Shown here piece after piece: positions 25,757-33,876 of a stretch of DNA of 64,000 nt (position 1 is the stretch's first letter; each line of letters starts with the position of its first letter). The translations under genes were made by a program, and so were the position numbers. Where the stretch lies: positions 399,159 to 463,158 of the forward strand of contig JAIBCL010000003.1 of NCBI GenBank assembly GCA_019694165.1, in the 5' to 3' direction. The stretch is from Verrucomicrobiaceae bacterium (GTDB lineage: Bacteria > Verrucomicrobiota > Verrucomicrobiia > Verrucomicrobiales > Verrucomicrobiaceae). Under the pieces are notes generated by a model. The model ran no database searches and was not told the origin of the DNA. It saw only the letters and a program-made list of their open reading frames with translations.

Positions 25757-26079
25757 GGTGTGAGTTTCAGATGGTTTGTTGATCGGACGAGGCAGACTAC
25801 CGGCGGCACATCCGCCAACAATGAGCAGACCGGCGCATCCCGGCTCATCCGATGGATGACGTGTTCTCAGGCACATCCCGCCATCGGCAGCGTGCACGCT
25901 CCCGGCTGGTGCTGCCGCTGGCAAGCATGCTCGTGACGTTGCAGGAGAATGCGCGCTGCGCGTTCGTGATGGAGGCGAAGAGAAACGTCAGAAGTCCGAT
26001 GGCTCCGGCGGGAACGTCACGCCCGCAGCCTCTTCAAGACCAATTTGTACCATGACACGCAGATGCAGCGCCGGGGCCA
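25757..26079. other. Intergenic region between hsp20 and a lipoprotein gene
   Basis: This stretch of about 320 bp must carry the promoter of hsp20 (minus strand). I see no convincing gene, no CIRCE element and no strong terminator hairpin. Confidence 0.35.
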
Positions 26080-26421
26080 TCACCGATGGCGCGGACCTCC
26101 ATGCGGTCCAGCGTGCGGACCGGCGTGGGGAACTGCGCGATGTTCAATGCGGCCGCCATACAACCAGCGGCTGCCTACCCGATAGCGTCCGTCATACCAT
26201 CGGCCGCGATGGTAGAAGCGCCCGGCGTAAAAGCGCCCGCCATAGTACCAACGGCCATCGTGCAGGTAGCCATCGCCCGCGAACCCAACGGGCGGGCGGC
26301 CCACAAAGTACCCCACGCCCGGCGCATCAGGCGGCGGTGGCGGCAGGGGACCCACGCAGGAAGAAAAGGACAAGCTGGCGAGCGAAAGCGCCGCGACGGA
26401 AAGCAACCGGGTTGATTTCAT
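26080..26421 (-). CDS. Small lipoprotein with Gly/Tyr/Arg-rich repeats
   Basis: The 113-residue product has a lipoprotein-type signal peptide ending LSFSSC, with Cys around residue 21. A Pro-rich linker (GPLPPPPPDAPG) follows, then a repetitive region built on G-R-(W/F)-Y-x-G units (DGRWYYGGRFYAGRFYHRG). The C-terminus is His/Gly/Pro-rich. Similar short GRWY proteins are common in environmental bacteria and are of unknown function. It is followed on the same strand by the hsp20 set after 323 bp. The start at 26421 is the first that gives a clean signal peptide. Confidence 0.6.
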   Translation of the reverse strand: MKSTRLLSVAALSLASLSFSSCVGPLPPPPPDAPGVGYFVGRPPVGFAGDGYLHDGRWYYGGRFYAGRFYHRGRWYDGRYRVGSRWLYGGRIEHRAVPHAGPHAGPHGGPRHR

Positions 26422-26684
26422 ATGGGTGACGTTTGGACGGTGATCAATCATGCATACGTCCGGCACCGATGAGCCGGGCGAGAATTCGACGGGGATGATG
26501 TCACACGCCGCATCGCACGCAAGCCCGCGTCTTGCGCGGTTCAGCTCAGTCTATGGCTGAGGCTGTGTCATCCTCGCGCAAGCAACATCCAAGTTCTTCC
26601 CTGTGAACAGAAAACCGCGGCTAAATCCGTGCCATGCCGCGCCCTCATGGTATGGTGCACAGCCCGTCCGCCGGGAGAATGGCC
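26422..26684. other. Divergent intergenic region
   Basis: This gap of about 260 bp between the minus-strand lipoprotein gene and the plus-strand gene at 26685 must contain divergent promoters. I see no clear RNA gene or repeat in it. Confidence 0.3.
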
Positions 26685-27254
26685 ATGCCGCGCGTCACCC
26701 GCTATCTGAAGAACATCGCCTGCCTCGAGTCGCTCTGGGACGAGGATCTGGAGAACCGCCTGAGCGTGCTGCCCATCCTCGAACTCACCGCGCGCTCCAC
26801 ATCGGCGAAGTTCATCTACCTCACATGCAACACCAGGGCCGAGCTGCGGCACAATCTCGGCCTGCTCTCGCGCAAGAAGTCTTATGGTGTGCTGGTGCTC
26901 GCCTTTCATGGCGATACCGGGAAGATCGAACTGGCGGAGCATGTGCTCGTGTCCCTCGACAGTCTGGCCACGATGATGAAGCGGCGCTTCGCTGGGTGGC
27001 TGGTGCATTTCTCAAGCTGCGGCACCATGCGCATCAGCGAAGAGCACCTCGCGCGCTTCGTCTCCGAGACGAAGGTTGCGATGGTCACGGGCTTCGCCAA
27101 GGAAGTGGACTGGACCGACGGCGCGGTCATGGACCTCCTCCTGCTGCGCTGGGTGCAGTACTACCGGGATCTCGGCGCGCTCTGGCGGCATCTGCGGAAA
27201 CATTACGCCGACCTGATCGCGACCACCGGCATGAAGGTGTATCCGACGACGTAG
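26685..27254 (+). CDS. Putative caspase/CHAT-fold protein (DUF6642-like)
   Basis: The 189-residue cytoplasmic protein is not clearly assignable but resembles short caspase-like folds. A strand ending in LVLAFHGDTG (His75) is followed about 35 residues later by WLVHFSSCGTM (Cys112), the spacing and context of the His/Cys dyad in clan CD peptidases. The first part (ACLESLWDEDLENRLSVLPILELTARST) recalls the DUF6642 family, from memory. The start at 26685 has GGGAG seven bases upstream; ATGs at 26634 and 26679 are alternatives. It stands alone between a divergent lipoprotein gene and a convergent SGNH hydrolase gene, so context gives no partner. Confidence 0.55.
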   Translation: MPRVTRYLKNIACLESLWDEDLENRLSVLPILELTARSTSAKFIYLTCNTRAELRHNLGLLSRKKSYGVLVLAFHGDTGKIELAEHVLVSLDSLATMMKRRFAGWLVHFSSCGTMRISEEHLARFVSETKVAMVTGFAKEVDWTDGAVMDLLLLRWVQYYRDLGALWRHLRKHYADLIATTGMKVYPTT

Positions 27255-27295
27255 GCACCGGAGCGGGCATGATCCCGGACTGTCTGGCCGCGACT

Positions 27296-28738
27296 CTACG
27301 CCGCCTTCTTGGCGGGTGCTGCCTTGGCGGCCGGCTTTCTGGCGGGCACGGGTGGGGCGGGCTTCACTTCGACCTTGAGCACGGGCGGCTGGTTGGCCTT
27401 GTAAATCTCGTCTTCGATGGCCTCGGCCTTCTTCACGAGTTCGGCTTCCTTCGCGCGCATCTCCGGCAGCCAGGCTTCGAATTCCTTCATGTCATTCTTC
27501 GCCCTGGCATTGCGGAGGCGGCCTTTGCGCTGGCTGTAGAGATCACGCAGCGGATGAATGGCCTCGTCGTTGCGCTTCTTGTTCAGTTCGAAAATTTTCC
27601 GCGCCTGCTGATGCGTCGGCGACTCTTTGTTGTCCTCGATCTCCGCGTGCACGGCGAGCATGCGCTCGTCGAAGACACCGACCTTCTGGCCGTTCAGCAG
27701 CAGGTCGTAGCGTCCCGACTTCAAACCGACGACGATGTGAGACTCCTGCCCGAGCGTGTGGCCGGCGTGAGTGAAGCGCGCACCGATCGGCGCAGCATCC
27801 GCCACCACCCACGGCAGCGCCTTCGTCTTCACGGTGTAGCTGACCGTCGTGCCTGGCTGGCCTGAGATATCAGCGACCTGCGGCGAACTCGGTTTCCACT
27901 GGCCGTCCACGAGGCGCGCTCCGGTGCCGAGAATACCGCCGCCTTCACCGACCTGCTTCAAAAGCGAATACGCCATCACGAGCTGGCCGTCGATGGCCGG
28001 GTGAATCGCGTCCGGGATCAGCGTGAATTGCGGATCCGTCTTCCGTTCTTCGATGGTGAAGGTGTTGAGCGGTCCATACATGTCCACGAACTGGTAACCG
28101 CGCTTCCGCGCCACCTCCTGCGCCCACTTGCCGTAGAAAGCGAGCACGGCGTTGTAGTTCGTAACATCGCGGCCTTTGGCTTTCTCAGGGTTTTGCCGGA
28201 TCATCGCGTCCCACGCCTGGTGGTCGAACATCGTCGGGCTCATCAGGATGACGCGGCACTTGATCGCATCGAGACGGTCCATGAGCTTGAGCATGTCCTT
28301 GGAGTAGGTCTCGAAGGTTGGCATGTCGAAGTTCTTGTAGGTTCCGTCATTCATGCCGAGGAGCACGGTCGCGACGGTCGGCTTGAACGAAGCGATGTCG
28401 TCGTCAAAACGGTCGAGCGCATCGGCCGCGCGGTCGCCGCTCACGCCGGCGTTGCGGAAGTGAATCCGTGTCTGCGGATAGCGCGTGAAGAAGAAGTTCT
28501 CCACAAATTGAGTGTAGAGGCACTGATGCGTGATGCTGTCGCCGATGAAGATGAAGCGGTCGCCATCCTTGAGGCCTAGTCCCGGAGGCTTTGGCGGCAC
28601 GACGGGCTTCCTCACTTGCGGAGCGGGGGCCGGCGGCTTCGCGGCGGGGGCGGGTTTCTTCTCCTGGGCAACTGCCGGCAGGGCAAGCGTGGCGCAGACC
28701 GCGAGCGTGGTCGCGAGTGAACGGGTGGTCGGATTCAT
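27296..28738 (-). CDS. Secreted SGNH hydrolase with Pro/Ala-rich linkers
   Basis: The 480-residue product has a signal peptide and a Pro/Lys/Ala-rich linker to residue 55. The SGNH domain follows: block I FIFIGDSITHQCL (Ser), block II GVSGDRAAD (Gly), block III LLGMNDGTY (Asn) and block V DAIHPAIDGQ (Asp/His). A helical charged region (EIEDNKESPTHQQARKIFELNKKRNDEAIHPL) and another Ala/Pro/Lys tail close the protein. This layout is common among planctomycete/verrucomicrobial GDSL lipases near glycan genes. The start at 28738 begins the signal peptide. It is convergent with the caspase-like gene. Confidence 0.82.
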   Translation of the reverse strand: MNPTTRSLATTLAVCATLALPAVAQEKKPAPAAKPPAPAPQVRKPVVPPKPPGLGLKDGDRFIFIGDSITHQCLYTQFVENFFFTRYPQTRIHFRNAGVSGDRAADALDRFDDDIASFKPTVATVLLGMNDGTYKNFDMPTFETYSKDMLKLMDRLDAIKCRVILMSPTMFDHQAWDAMIRQNPEKAKGRDVTNYNAVLAFYGKWAQEVARKRGYQFVDMYGPLNTFTIEERKTDPQFTLIPDAIHPAIDGQLVMAYSLLKQVGEGGGILGTGARLVDGQWKPSSPQVADISGQPGTTVSYTVKTKALPWVVADAAPIGARFTHAGHTLGQESHIVVGLKSGRYDLLLNGQKVGVFDERMLAVHAEIEDNKESPTHQQARKIFELNKKRNDEAIHPLRDLYSQRKGRLRNARAKNDMKEFEAWLPEMRAKEAELVKKAEAIEDEIYKANQPPVLKVEVKPAPPVPARKPAAKAAPAKKAA

Positions 28739-28950
28739 GAGTGTGTGGAGTGAGGCCAGAGAAACGTCGGCGGGCGGCGAAACTTCCGTGGAGATCGTCG
28801 CCGGCCTCCAGCATCCCATGTTTTTATCAGGGCTTGCGCACAAAATGACACGTCGTTTCGGTTCCTCCCACCGATTCGAGCAGGCCCGCCGATTGCACCC
28901 AAGCAACAGTCAGCGGGCCTCCGTGAATCTCGAGGGAGACGCCCCAGCCC

Positions 28951-29562
28951 CACTGCCATTTAGTTAAGATTTCCGCATCAACCCCGCTGAACAGATCGTA
29001 GTGTGGACGCATGTACAACCACACGGCTCGTATCGGGGTTTGCTCACTGAATTGATCGCCACGCTGCGCGAGCGTTTGGTGGCCCCGGCGTTTTGCCGGC
29101 GTCACCGGCTCCAATGCAGCGCCGGCACCTGGAGCCAGGCGCGCGCCAAGCTCTCCCACAGTGCTTTTGTCGAACTCAACGACGAGTTGCTCATCCCGAT
29201 GGCTTACGCGGCGGGTGATCCCGCGGACCTGCCCAAGCTCTGGCGCGGCCACCGGCTAATCTGGGGAGCCTGCTCACACGCCGGGCGCAGCAGTGCCTTG
29301 ATGAACCCGGGGCGCAGCGCAAGCACGCGCGGCAAGTCAACCGATCGATATCCTACCACGCGCTCAAGAGCCATGTGGTGGAACTGCTCACAGCAAAGGA
29401 CGAGCCGGAAGTGGTGCTCGAAAAACTCCACACCTTGTTCATCGCCACGCCGGTGACCTGCCGTCAGGCCCGCGCCTCCCCGCGCGGTTCGCAAATCCCC
29501 GCCCGTTCCTACCTCTACCAACGAACCCTCCGAAAATGTGTCTTCTAAACTAAATGGCAGTG
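28951..29562 (+). mobile_element. Decayed insertion sequence (IS4-like), 612 bp between inverted repeats
   Basis: The ends are 19-bp inverted repeats, CACTGCCATTTAGTTAAGA at 28951-28969 and its inverse TCTAAACTAAATGGCAGTG at 29544-29562, with one mismatch. Inside are two pieces of a transposase on the plus strand. The first (about 29001-29260) includes LIATLRERLVAPAFCRRHRL. The second (about 29300-29548, other frame) includes SYHALKSHVVELLTAKDEP and ends RTLRKCVF just inside the right repeat, as in IS4-family proteins. The catalytic middle part is missing and frames differ, so it cannot encode an active transposase. It could still be moved by a transposase supplied in trans. No clear target duplication is seen. 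Confidence 0.75.
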
Positions 29563-29575
29563 CGCCCTGGCTCCC

Positions 29576-29601
29576 CCGCTTGACCATTCCGCTTGACCAT
29601 T
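29576..29601. repeat. 13-bp tandem duplication
   Basis: CCGCTTGACCATT occurs twice in a row (29576-29588 and 29589-29601), just right of the decayed insertion sequence and upstream of the small basic protein gene. It may be a slippage product or a repeated regulatory half-site. Confidence 0.6.
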
Positions 29602-29646
29602 CGTGCGTATGCCCTAAAAGCGATCTACCGCCGGGCAAATCTCCAG

Positions 29647-29674
29647 TTGCGCCACCGGGTGCTCGCCCTATACT
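29647..29674 (+). promoter_or_regulatory. Candidate promoter of the small basic protein gene
   Basis: TTGCGC (29647-29652) and TATACT (29669-29674) are spaced by 16 bp and lie 40 bp ahead of the ATG at 29715. The -10 box matches the sigma-70 consensus at five of six bases. Read by eye. Confidence 0.4.
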
Positions 29675-29714
29675 CCGCGCCCTTTTCACAGAACCCCTCA
29701 CTCTTTCTACAGTT

Positions 29715-29867
29715 ATGTCCCAACATCGCAGCCTCAAGGGTGCCAGCAGCGTCGGCTCGAAGCGCAGTGTCTTGAAGCGCGGCGAGCGCATCAAGCTGAT
29801 GAAGGCGCGCGGCCAGTGGAAGGAAGGCCGCCTGCCGACCGGCCTGCCGAAGACGAAGTCCGAGTAG
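29715..29867 (+). CDS. Small basic protein, Verru/Chlamy family (TIGR04137-like)
   Basis: The 50-residue, strongly basic protein runs MSQHRSLKGASSVGSKRSVL, then KRGERIKLMKARGQWKEG and GLPKTKSE. This matches the conserved small basic protein found almost only in Verrucomicrobia, Chlamydiae and Planctomycetes, where S-x-H-x-SLKG and GLPKTK are hallmarks. It may be ribosome-associated; its function is not established. It is a good taxonomic marker for this window. It is followed by a pseudouridine synthase gene on the same strand after about 100 bp. Confidence 0.88.
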   Translation: MSQHRSLKGASSVGSKRSVLKRGERIKLMKARGQWKEGRLPTGLPKTKSE

Positions 29868-29966
29868 CCCGGGCCGACGTCCTCTCCTCATCGTCAAAGG
29901 CGGCCGCCTGCGCCCCCGGGTGCCTGGCCGCAATTGTGACCGGCGCATTTTCTTCACGTCACCGTC

Positions 29967-30839
29967 ATGCGCCTGAATCGCTACCTCAGTCTTTGCGGCA
30001 TATCGTCACGCCGAGGTTCGGAGCAGGTCATCCTGGACGGCCGGGTGACGATCAACGGCGAAGTGTGCCGCGAACTGGCCACGCAGGTGGAGACCGATGA
30101 TCGCGTCTCCGTCGATGGCAAGCCCGTGCGGACGGCGCTCGGAGTGGTCATCGCACTGCACAAGCCGAAAGGCTATCTTTGCACCCGTGGCGACACGCAT
30201 GACCGCGCCACGATCTACGACCTGCTGCCGTCGCGCTTCCAGACCCTGCATCATGTGGGCCGTCTGGACCAGGACAGCGAAGGGCTGATCCTCCTGACGA
30301 ACCGGGGCGAGCTGTCCCAGCGCCTGTCCCATCCGAGCCAGGGCGTGGAAAAGGAGTACGAAGTCACTCTCGATCAGGAGCCCGACTCCGCCGCGCTGGC
30401 GAAGCTCACACGCGGAGTGCTCACCGCCGAGGGTTTCGCGAAGGCCGAGCGCGCCTGGCAGGCCGGGCCGCGGAAGGTACATGTCATCCTCAAGCAGGGC
30501 CTCAAGCGGCAGATCCGCCTCATGTTCTACCGCCTTGGCTACGAGGTGGAGCGGCTGATCCGCATCCGCATCGGCTGGCTCCAGCTCAAAGGCATGTCGC
30601 GGGGCGACTGGCGTGAACTCACCGAGGCGGAAATCCAACGCTTCCTCGCGGAGGGCAAACGGCAGCGGGCAGACGATGCTCCGCCACCCGCTCCCAAAAC
30701 GCAGCGTCAAACCGCGACGCGGAGCGGAAAGCCCGCCGGGCGGAAGTCCACGGGCGACACGCCGCACAGCTCACCGTCGAGCTGGAAGGGCACGGGCCGC
30801 CCTGCGCACTCCACGCGCAGGGCGCGGACCTGGAAGTAG
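29967..30839 (+). CDS. Pseudouridine synthase, RsuA/RluB/RluF family
   Basis: The 290-residue enzyme isomerises uridine to pseudouridine in rRNA. An N-terminal S4 RNA-binding domain (MRLNRYLSLCGISSRRGSEQ...) is followed by the catalytic domain with HHVGRLDQDSEGLILLTNRG, in which the Asp of GRLD is the nucleophile, and by KEYEVTLD and LKRQIRLMFYRLGYEVERLIRIRIG. The last about 45 residues are low-complexity and basic. They lie antisense to the 3' end of the convergent lipid-kinase gene (133-bp overlap), so they are probably a non-functional read-through tail. Which rRNA position is modified cannot be told. Confidence 0.9.
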   Translation: MRLNRYLSLCGISSRRGSEQVILDGRVTINGEVCRELATQVETDDRVSVDGKPVRTALGVVIALHKPKGYLCTRGDTHDRATIYDLLPSRFQTLHHVGRLDQDSEGLILLTNRGELSQRLSHPSQGVEKEYEVTLDQEPDSAALAKLTRGVLTAEGFAKAERAWQAGPRKVHVILKQGLKRQIRLMFYRLGYEVERLIRIRIGWLQLKGMSRGDWRELTEAEIQRFLAEGKRQRADDAPPPAPKTQRQTATRSGKPAGRKSTGDTPHSSPSSWKGTGRPAHSTRRARTWK

Positions 30840-31597
30840 TCCAGGTCGAGGCTCTTCTCGTAGCCGTCGATGAGCACCGCGCGCAGCAGTTGGGCGATCT
30901 CCCAATAGCCGAGCTGCTGGAAAATCAACACGTCGAGCAGACTGTCATCGTTCCTGGCGGTGCGGAACAGGGGAAACGGCCCGCCATAATGCACGCCGCT
31001 GCCCACGAGCACCACGGAGCCGGGCATCGGCGGGCGGTCCTCGATGTGGACGGTGAGCACGGGCGCCTTTTGAAACCATGCCTTCACCGCAGAGATCACG
31101 TAACTCAGCGGCCCGAGACGCTTCTTCATCTCCCATGGGGTGAGCTGGATCACCTCGGCATCGAGGCCGACGCCGGCAAGCTGCACGAAGTAGTGCTCGT
31201 TCGCGCACCAAAGATCGACTTCGCGGCGGCGACCCGAGGTGATGGCCGCCCAGCATCCGGCCAGATCCGCGGCCTTCATGCCTAGCTCGAGTGAAAACAC
31301 GTTCATGGTGCCCATCGGCAGCACGCCCAGTACCGTGTGGTCGGCGGGATCGCTCCGTCCGGCGTTCACTTTGCAGATTCCTTGCAGCACCTCGTTCACA
31401 GTGCCGTCGCCGCCTGCCGCTACGACGAGCCGCCGGCCCTGACGTGCCAGTTCTTCGGCGATTCTCGATGCATCGCCCACACCCTTCGTGAGGTGAATCT
31501 CGGGTGAGGGCGAGAGACCGCGCACCTGGTCCATCCTTGCCGCTGCTTTCGTGCTGCGGGCGGCCGGATTCAGGATGATGGGCACTGGTGCATCCAT
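30707..31597 (-). CDS. Diacylglycerol kinase-family lipid kinase
   Basis: The 296-residue product has a DAGK catalytic domain: ILNPAARSTKA at the N-terminus, the nucleotide loop VVAAGGDGTVNEVLQGI and VLPMGTMNVFSLELGM, then the C-terminal beta-sandwich domain with ARNDDSLLDVLIF and VPFQLDGELCGVSP. Relatives (YegS/BmrU type) phosphorylate lipid substrates such as diacylglycerol or phosphatidylglycerol. The usual GTxND motif reads GTMNV here, a common variant. It is convergent with and overlaps the pseudouridine synthase gene by 133 bp. Confidence 0.88.
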   Translation of the reverse strand: MDAPVPIILNPAARSTKAAARMDQVRGLSPSPEIHLTKGVGDASRIAEELARQGRRLVVAAGGDGTVNEVLQGICKVNAGRSDPADHTVLGVLPMGTMNVFSLELGMKAADLAGCWAAITSGRRREVDLWCANEHYFVQLAGVGLDAEVIQLTPWEMKKRLGPLSYVISAVKAWFQKAPVLTVHIEDRPPMPGSVVLVGSGVHYGGPFPLFRTARNDDSLLDVLIFQQLGYWEIAQLLRAVLIDGYEKSLDLDYFQVRALRVECAGRPVPFQLDGELCGVSPVDFRPAGFPLRVAV

Positions 31598-31741
31598 GGG
31601 ATGAGATCGCTATGGAGCAGGGCGCGGCAGTCCTCAAGTCCCGGCATCATCCTGCACGCCTTTCCATCCCGGGCCGCTTATCGGCACTGTCGGGCACGGC
31701 CTCACGCATTGACAGGAGAACGAGCCGACTGACTGTCGGGA

Positions 31742-33823
31742 GTGGCACTGCTTCCGCGCATTCAACTTTTTCTCCCGCTGCTGCTCGTCGCGCTCGTCGG
31801 AGCTGCACGGGCTGCGGACGAGGTCATCACCACGCGGACGGACGCCGTCGGCAAGCTGCTCAACCGATGGGCCGCGGAGAAAACCGCCGCGGGCCTGAAG
31901 CTCATCCAGTACGAGAATCGCGACGGCGGCCATTCGGCTCTGAACACGGCACAGTATCCGGGCTTGAGGGTCTATCAGCCCACGGAGCAGGAAAAGAAGT
32001 CAGGCCAGGACAAGGGCGTGGCATTGCTCGTGCGCCCGGAGCCGACAGTGGGCAATTGCTCGATGGCGGCGCCACCCGCGTCTGGCGGCAGCCTGCCGCG
32101 TCTCTACTACACACAGGAGGGCGGGCTGGCCTTCCTGAACCAGCAGTACCTCTCAAACAACCTCATCATCTACCCGGAGCACCTCGACCATGATCCAGGT
32201 GGCAATGGCGCGGGCGGCTGGGGCGACCTTTTTCCTGCGAACAGCGCATGCACCATCATTACACAGGGCTCTTCCTTCACGGACATGCCCTTCGTCAATG
32301 CGGTGCTCGCCACTACCGCGGCTTTCGATCCCGACGTGCTCACCATGCTCCTGCGCAAGCGCATCCTCATGCCCACCTTGCAGGCCGTCTTCCGGCAGTC
32401 GAACAAGATGGTGAAGTCGGAGGCGGACTACTTCACGGCGGCGGCGCATCCGGTGGTGTTCGACGGCTCGCAGATCGACGAGGAGAAAATGGTCATCGCC
32501 GCGCACACCATGACGCGTGCCGCCGTGCCGCCGATCGTCTTCATCAAGGTCGTCTCCGAGAGCGAGGCGCTGCCAGGCAGGGATTTCTTCGAGCGCGCCG
32601 GCATCACCTCCGAGCGGCTGGGGGACACGGCCTCGGCCATCGCACGCGTCTTCCGCGGCAATGATGCGGAACATGAAATGGTGGTGACGACCAGCGGCTC
32701 GGGAGATCTGCTCGGGCGTCCGTTGAAACTCGAATGCAAGCTGCTGCGCGGTGATCCCGCGCTGGTGCGCATCGAGTCTGCGGACGCTCCAGGCCAGTTC
32801 CGTATCCGCGTGAAGTGGCACATGCCCATGATCACCGAGACCGGCATCCGCACGCATCGCGTGGACCTCGCCGTTTTCGCCAGCAACGGTGTCTCCACCT
32901 CCGCGCCGGCCTTCATCACGTTTTACATGCTGCCGAACGAAGTGCGCTCCTATGACGCAAAGGGCCGGGTGAGCGAGGTTTTCTACGAAGCGCCGAACCC
33001 CGACACGGGCCTGCCATACTCGCCTGCCGATGCGCGCTGGCTTGAGGTCTTCCGCGCGGCGCTGCTCACCGGCGGCGATCTGCCAGGAGGACTGATGGAG
33101 CAGGCCGTCACCGACAAGCAACGCATCGTGATCGGCCGGCTCCTCAAGGCCCTCGTCACCCGGCAGGCGGAGATCGGGGTGCTGCAAAAAGACGAGACGA
33201 GGAAAAACGATGTCGCGGCCGTGCAGGGGGCCTTTGACCGCGAGATGGCCGCCGCGCTCGCCACGCCCATGTCAGGCGACGGGAAGCTCACGGTGCGGCA
33301 GATGCTCGAGCGCGCCTTTGACAGGATCGCCGGCCAGACCGCCCTTTTCACCACGCTGCAGCGCAAGATCGAAAAGCTCGCCCCCGCCTCCGGCAAGGCC
33401 GGTGCGCCCGGCGAGCTTGCGGCGGAGGTGAAGCGCCTCATCGACCTCGGCGTGCTCATCCAGGATGCATCCGGCGCGGTGCAGACCGTGCATGAAGCGG
33501 GGCAGCTCTCCTCGGGTGAGCGCCACTTGCTCCGTTGCTTGAATCTCATGGTCATGAGCCAGGTGCTCTATCCGAGGGCGCTGGAGCGCTCCACCGCACC
33601 GGCATGGGTGGATCCGCGCCTGAGCCTGCCGAAGCCCTGGCGCGACGTCTTCCGCTACGACACGAAAGGCCGCGCAGCCGGCTGGGTGCGCTACTTCGAG
33701 GGCCGCACTTTTGTTTTCGACAATGACGGGCGGCTACTGCCCGAAGGTGCGCTCGGTCCGGACAAAGCCGTGCGCGTGAACTATGCCGAAGACGGCAAGG
33801 GCCGGCTCACCTTCCCGCACTGA
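31742..33823 (+). CDS. Large secreted protein of unknown function
   Basis: The 693-residue product has a clear signal peptide (LPRIQLFLPLLLVALVGAARA). I do not recognise the family. The N-terminal half is a mixed alpha/beta region (SALNTAQYPGLRVYQ, LYYTQEGGLAFLNQQYLSNNLIIYPEHLDHDPGGNGAGGWGDLFPAN). A beta-rich stretch follows around residues 310-400 (RIRVKWHMPMITETGIRTHRVDLAVFASNG), and a helical region after 440. The opening stretch has the look of a planctomycete/verrucomicrobial secreted family. The start is GTG (31742), as no ATG lies nearby. A TPR protein gene follows 53 bp later on the same strand, so the two may be an operon. Confidence 0.7.
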   Translation: MALLPRIQLFLPLLLVALVGAARAADEVITTRTDAVGKLLNRWAAEKTAAGLKLIQYENRDGGHSALNTAQYPGLRVYQPTEQEKKSGQDKGVALLVRPEPTVGNCSMAAPPASGGSLPRLYYTQEGGLAFLNQQYLSNNLIIYPEHLDHDPGGNGAGGWGDLFPANSACTIITQGSSFTDMPFVNAVLATTAAFDPDVLTMLLRKRILMPTLQAVFRQSNKMVKSEADYFTAAAHPVVFDGSQIDEEKMVIAAHTMTRAAVPPIVFIKVVSESEALPGRDFFERAGITSERLGDTASAIARVFRGNDAEHEMVVTTSGSGDLLGRPLKLECKLLRGDPALVRIESADAPGQFRIRVKWHMPMITETGIRTHRVDLAVFASNGVSTSAPAFITFYMLPNEVRSYDAKGRVSEVFYEAPNPDTGLPYSPADARWLEVFRAALLTGGDLPGGLMEQAVTDKQRIVIGRLLKALVTRQAEIGVLQKDETRKNDVAAVQGAFDREMAAALATPMSGDGKLTVRQMLERAFDRIAGQTALFTTLQRKIEKLAPASGKAGAPGELAAEVKRLIDLGVLIQDASGAVQTVHEAGQLSSGERHLLRCLNLMVMSQVLYPRALERSTAPAWVDPRLSLPKPWRDVFRYDTKGRAAGWVRYFEGRTFVFDNDGRLLPEGALGPDKAVRVNYAEDGKGRLTFPH

Positions 33824-33876
33824 TTTCGCTTTGATCGGAAGTGGCGTTTTCAGGTCATAATCCTAAAGTGCGCCCG

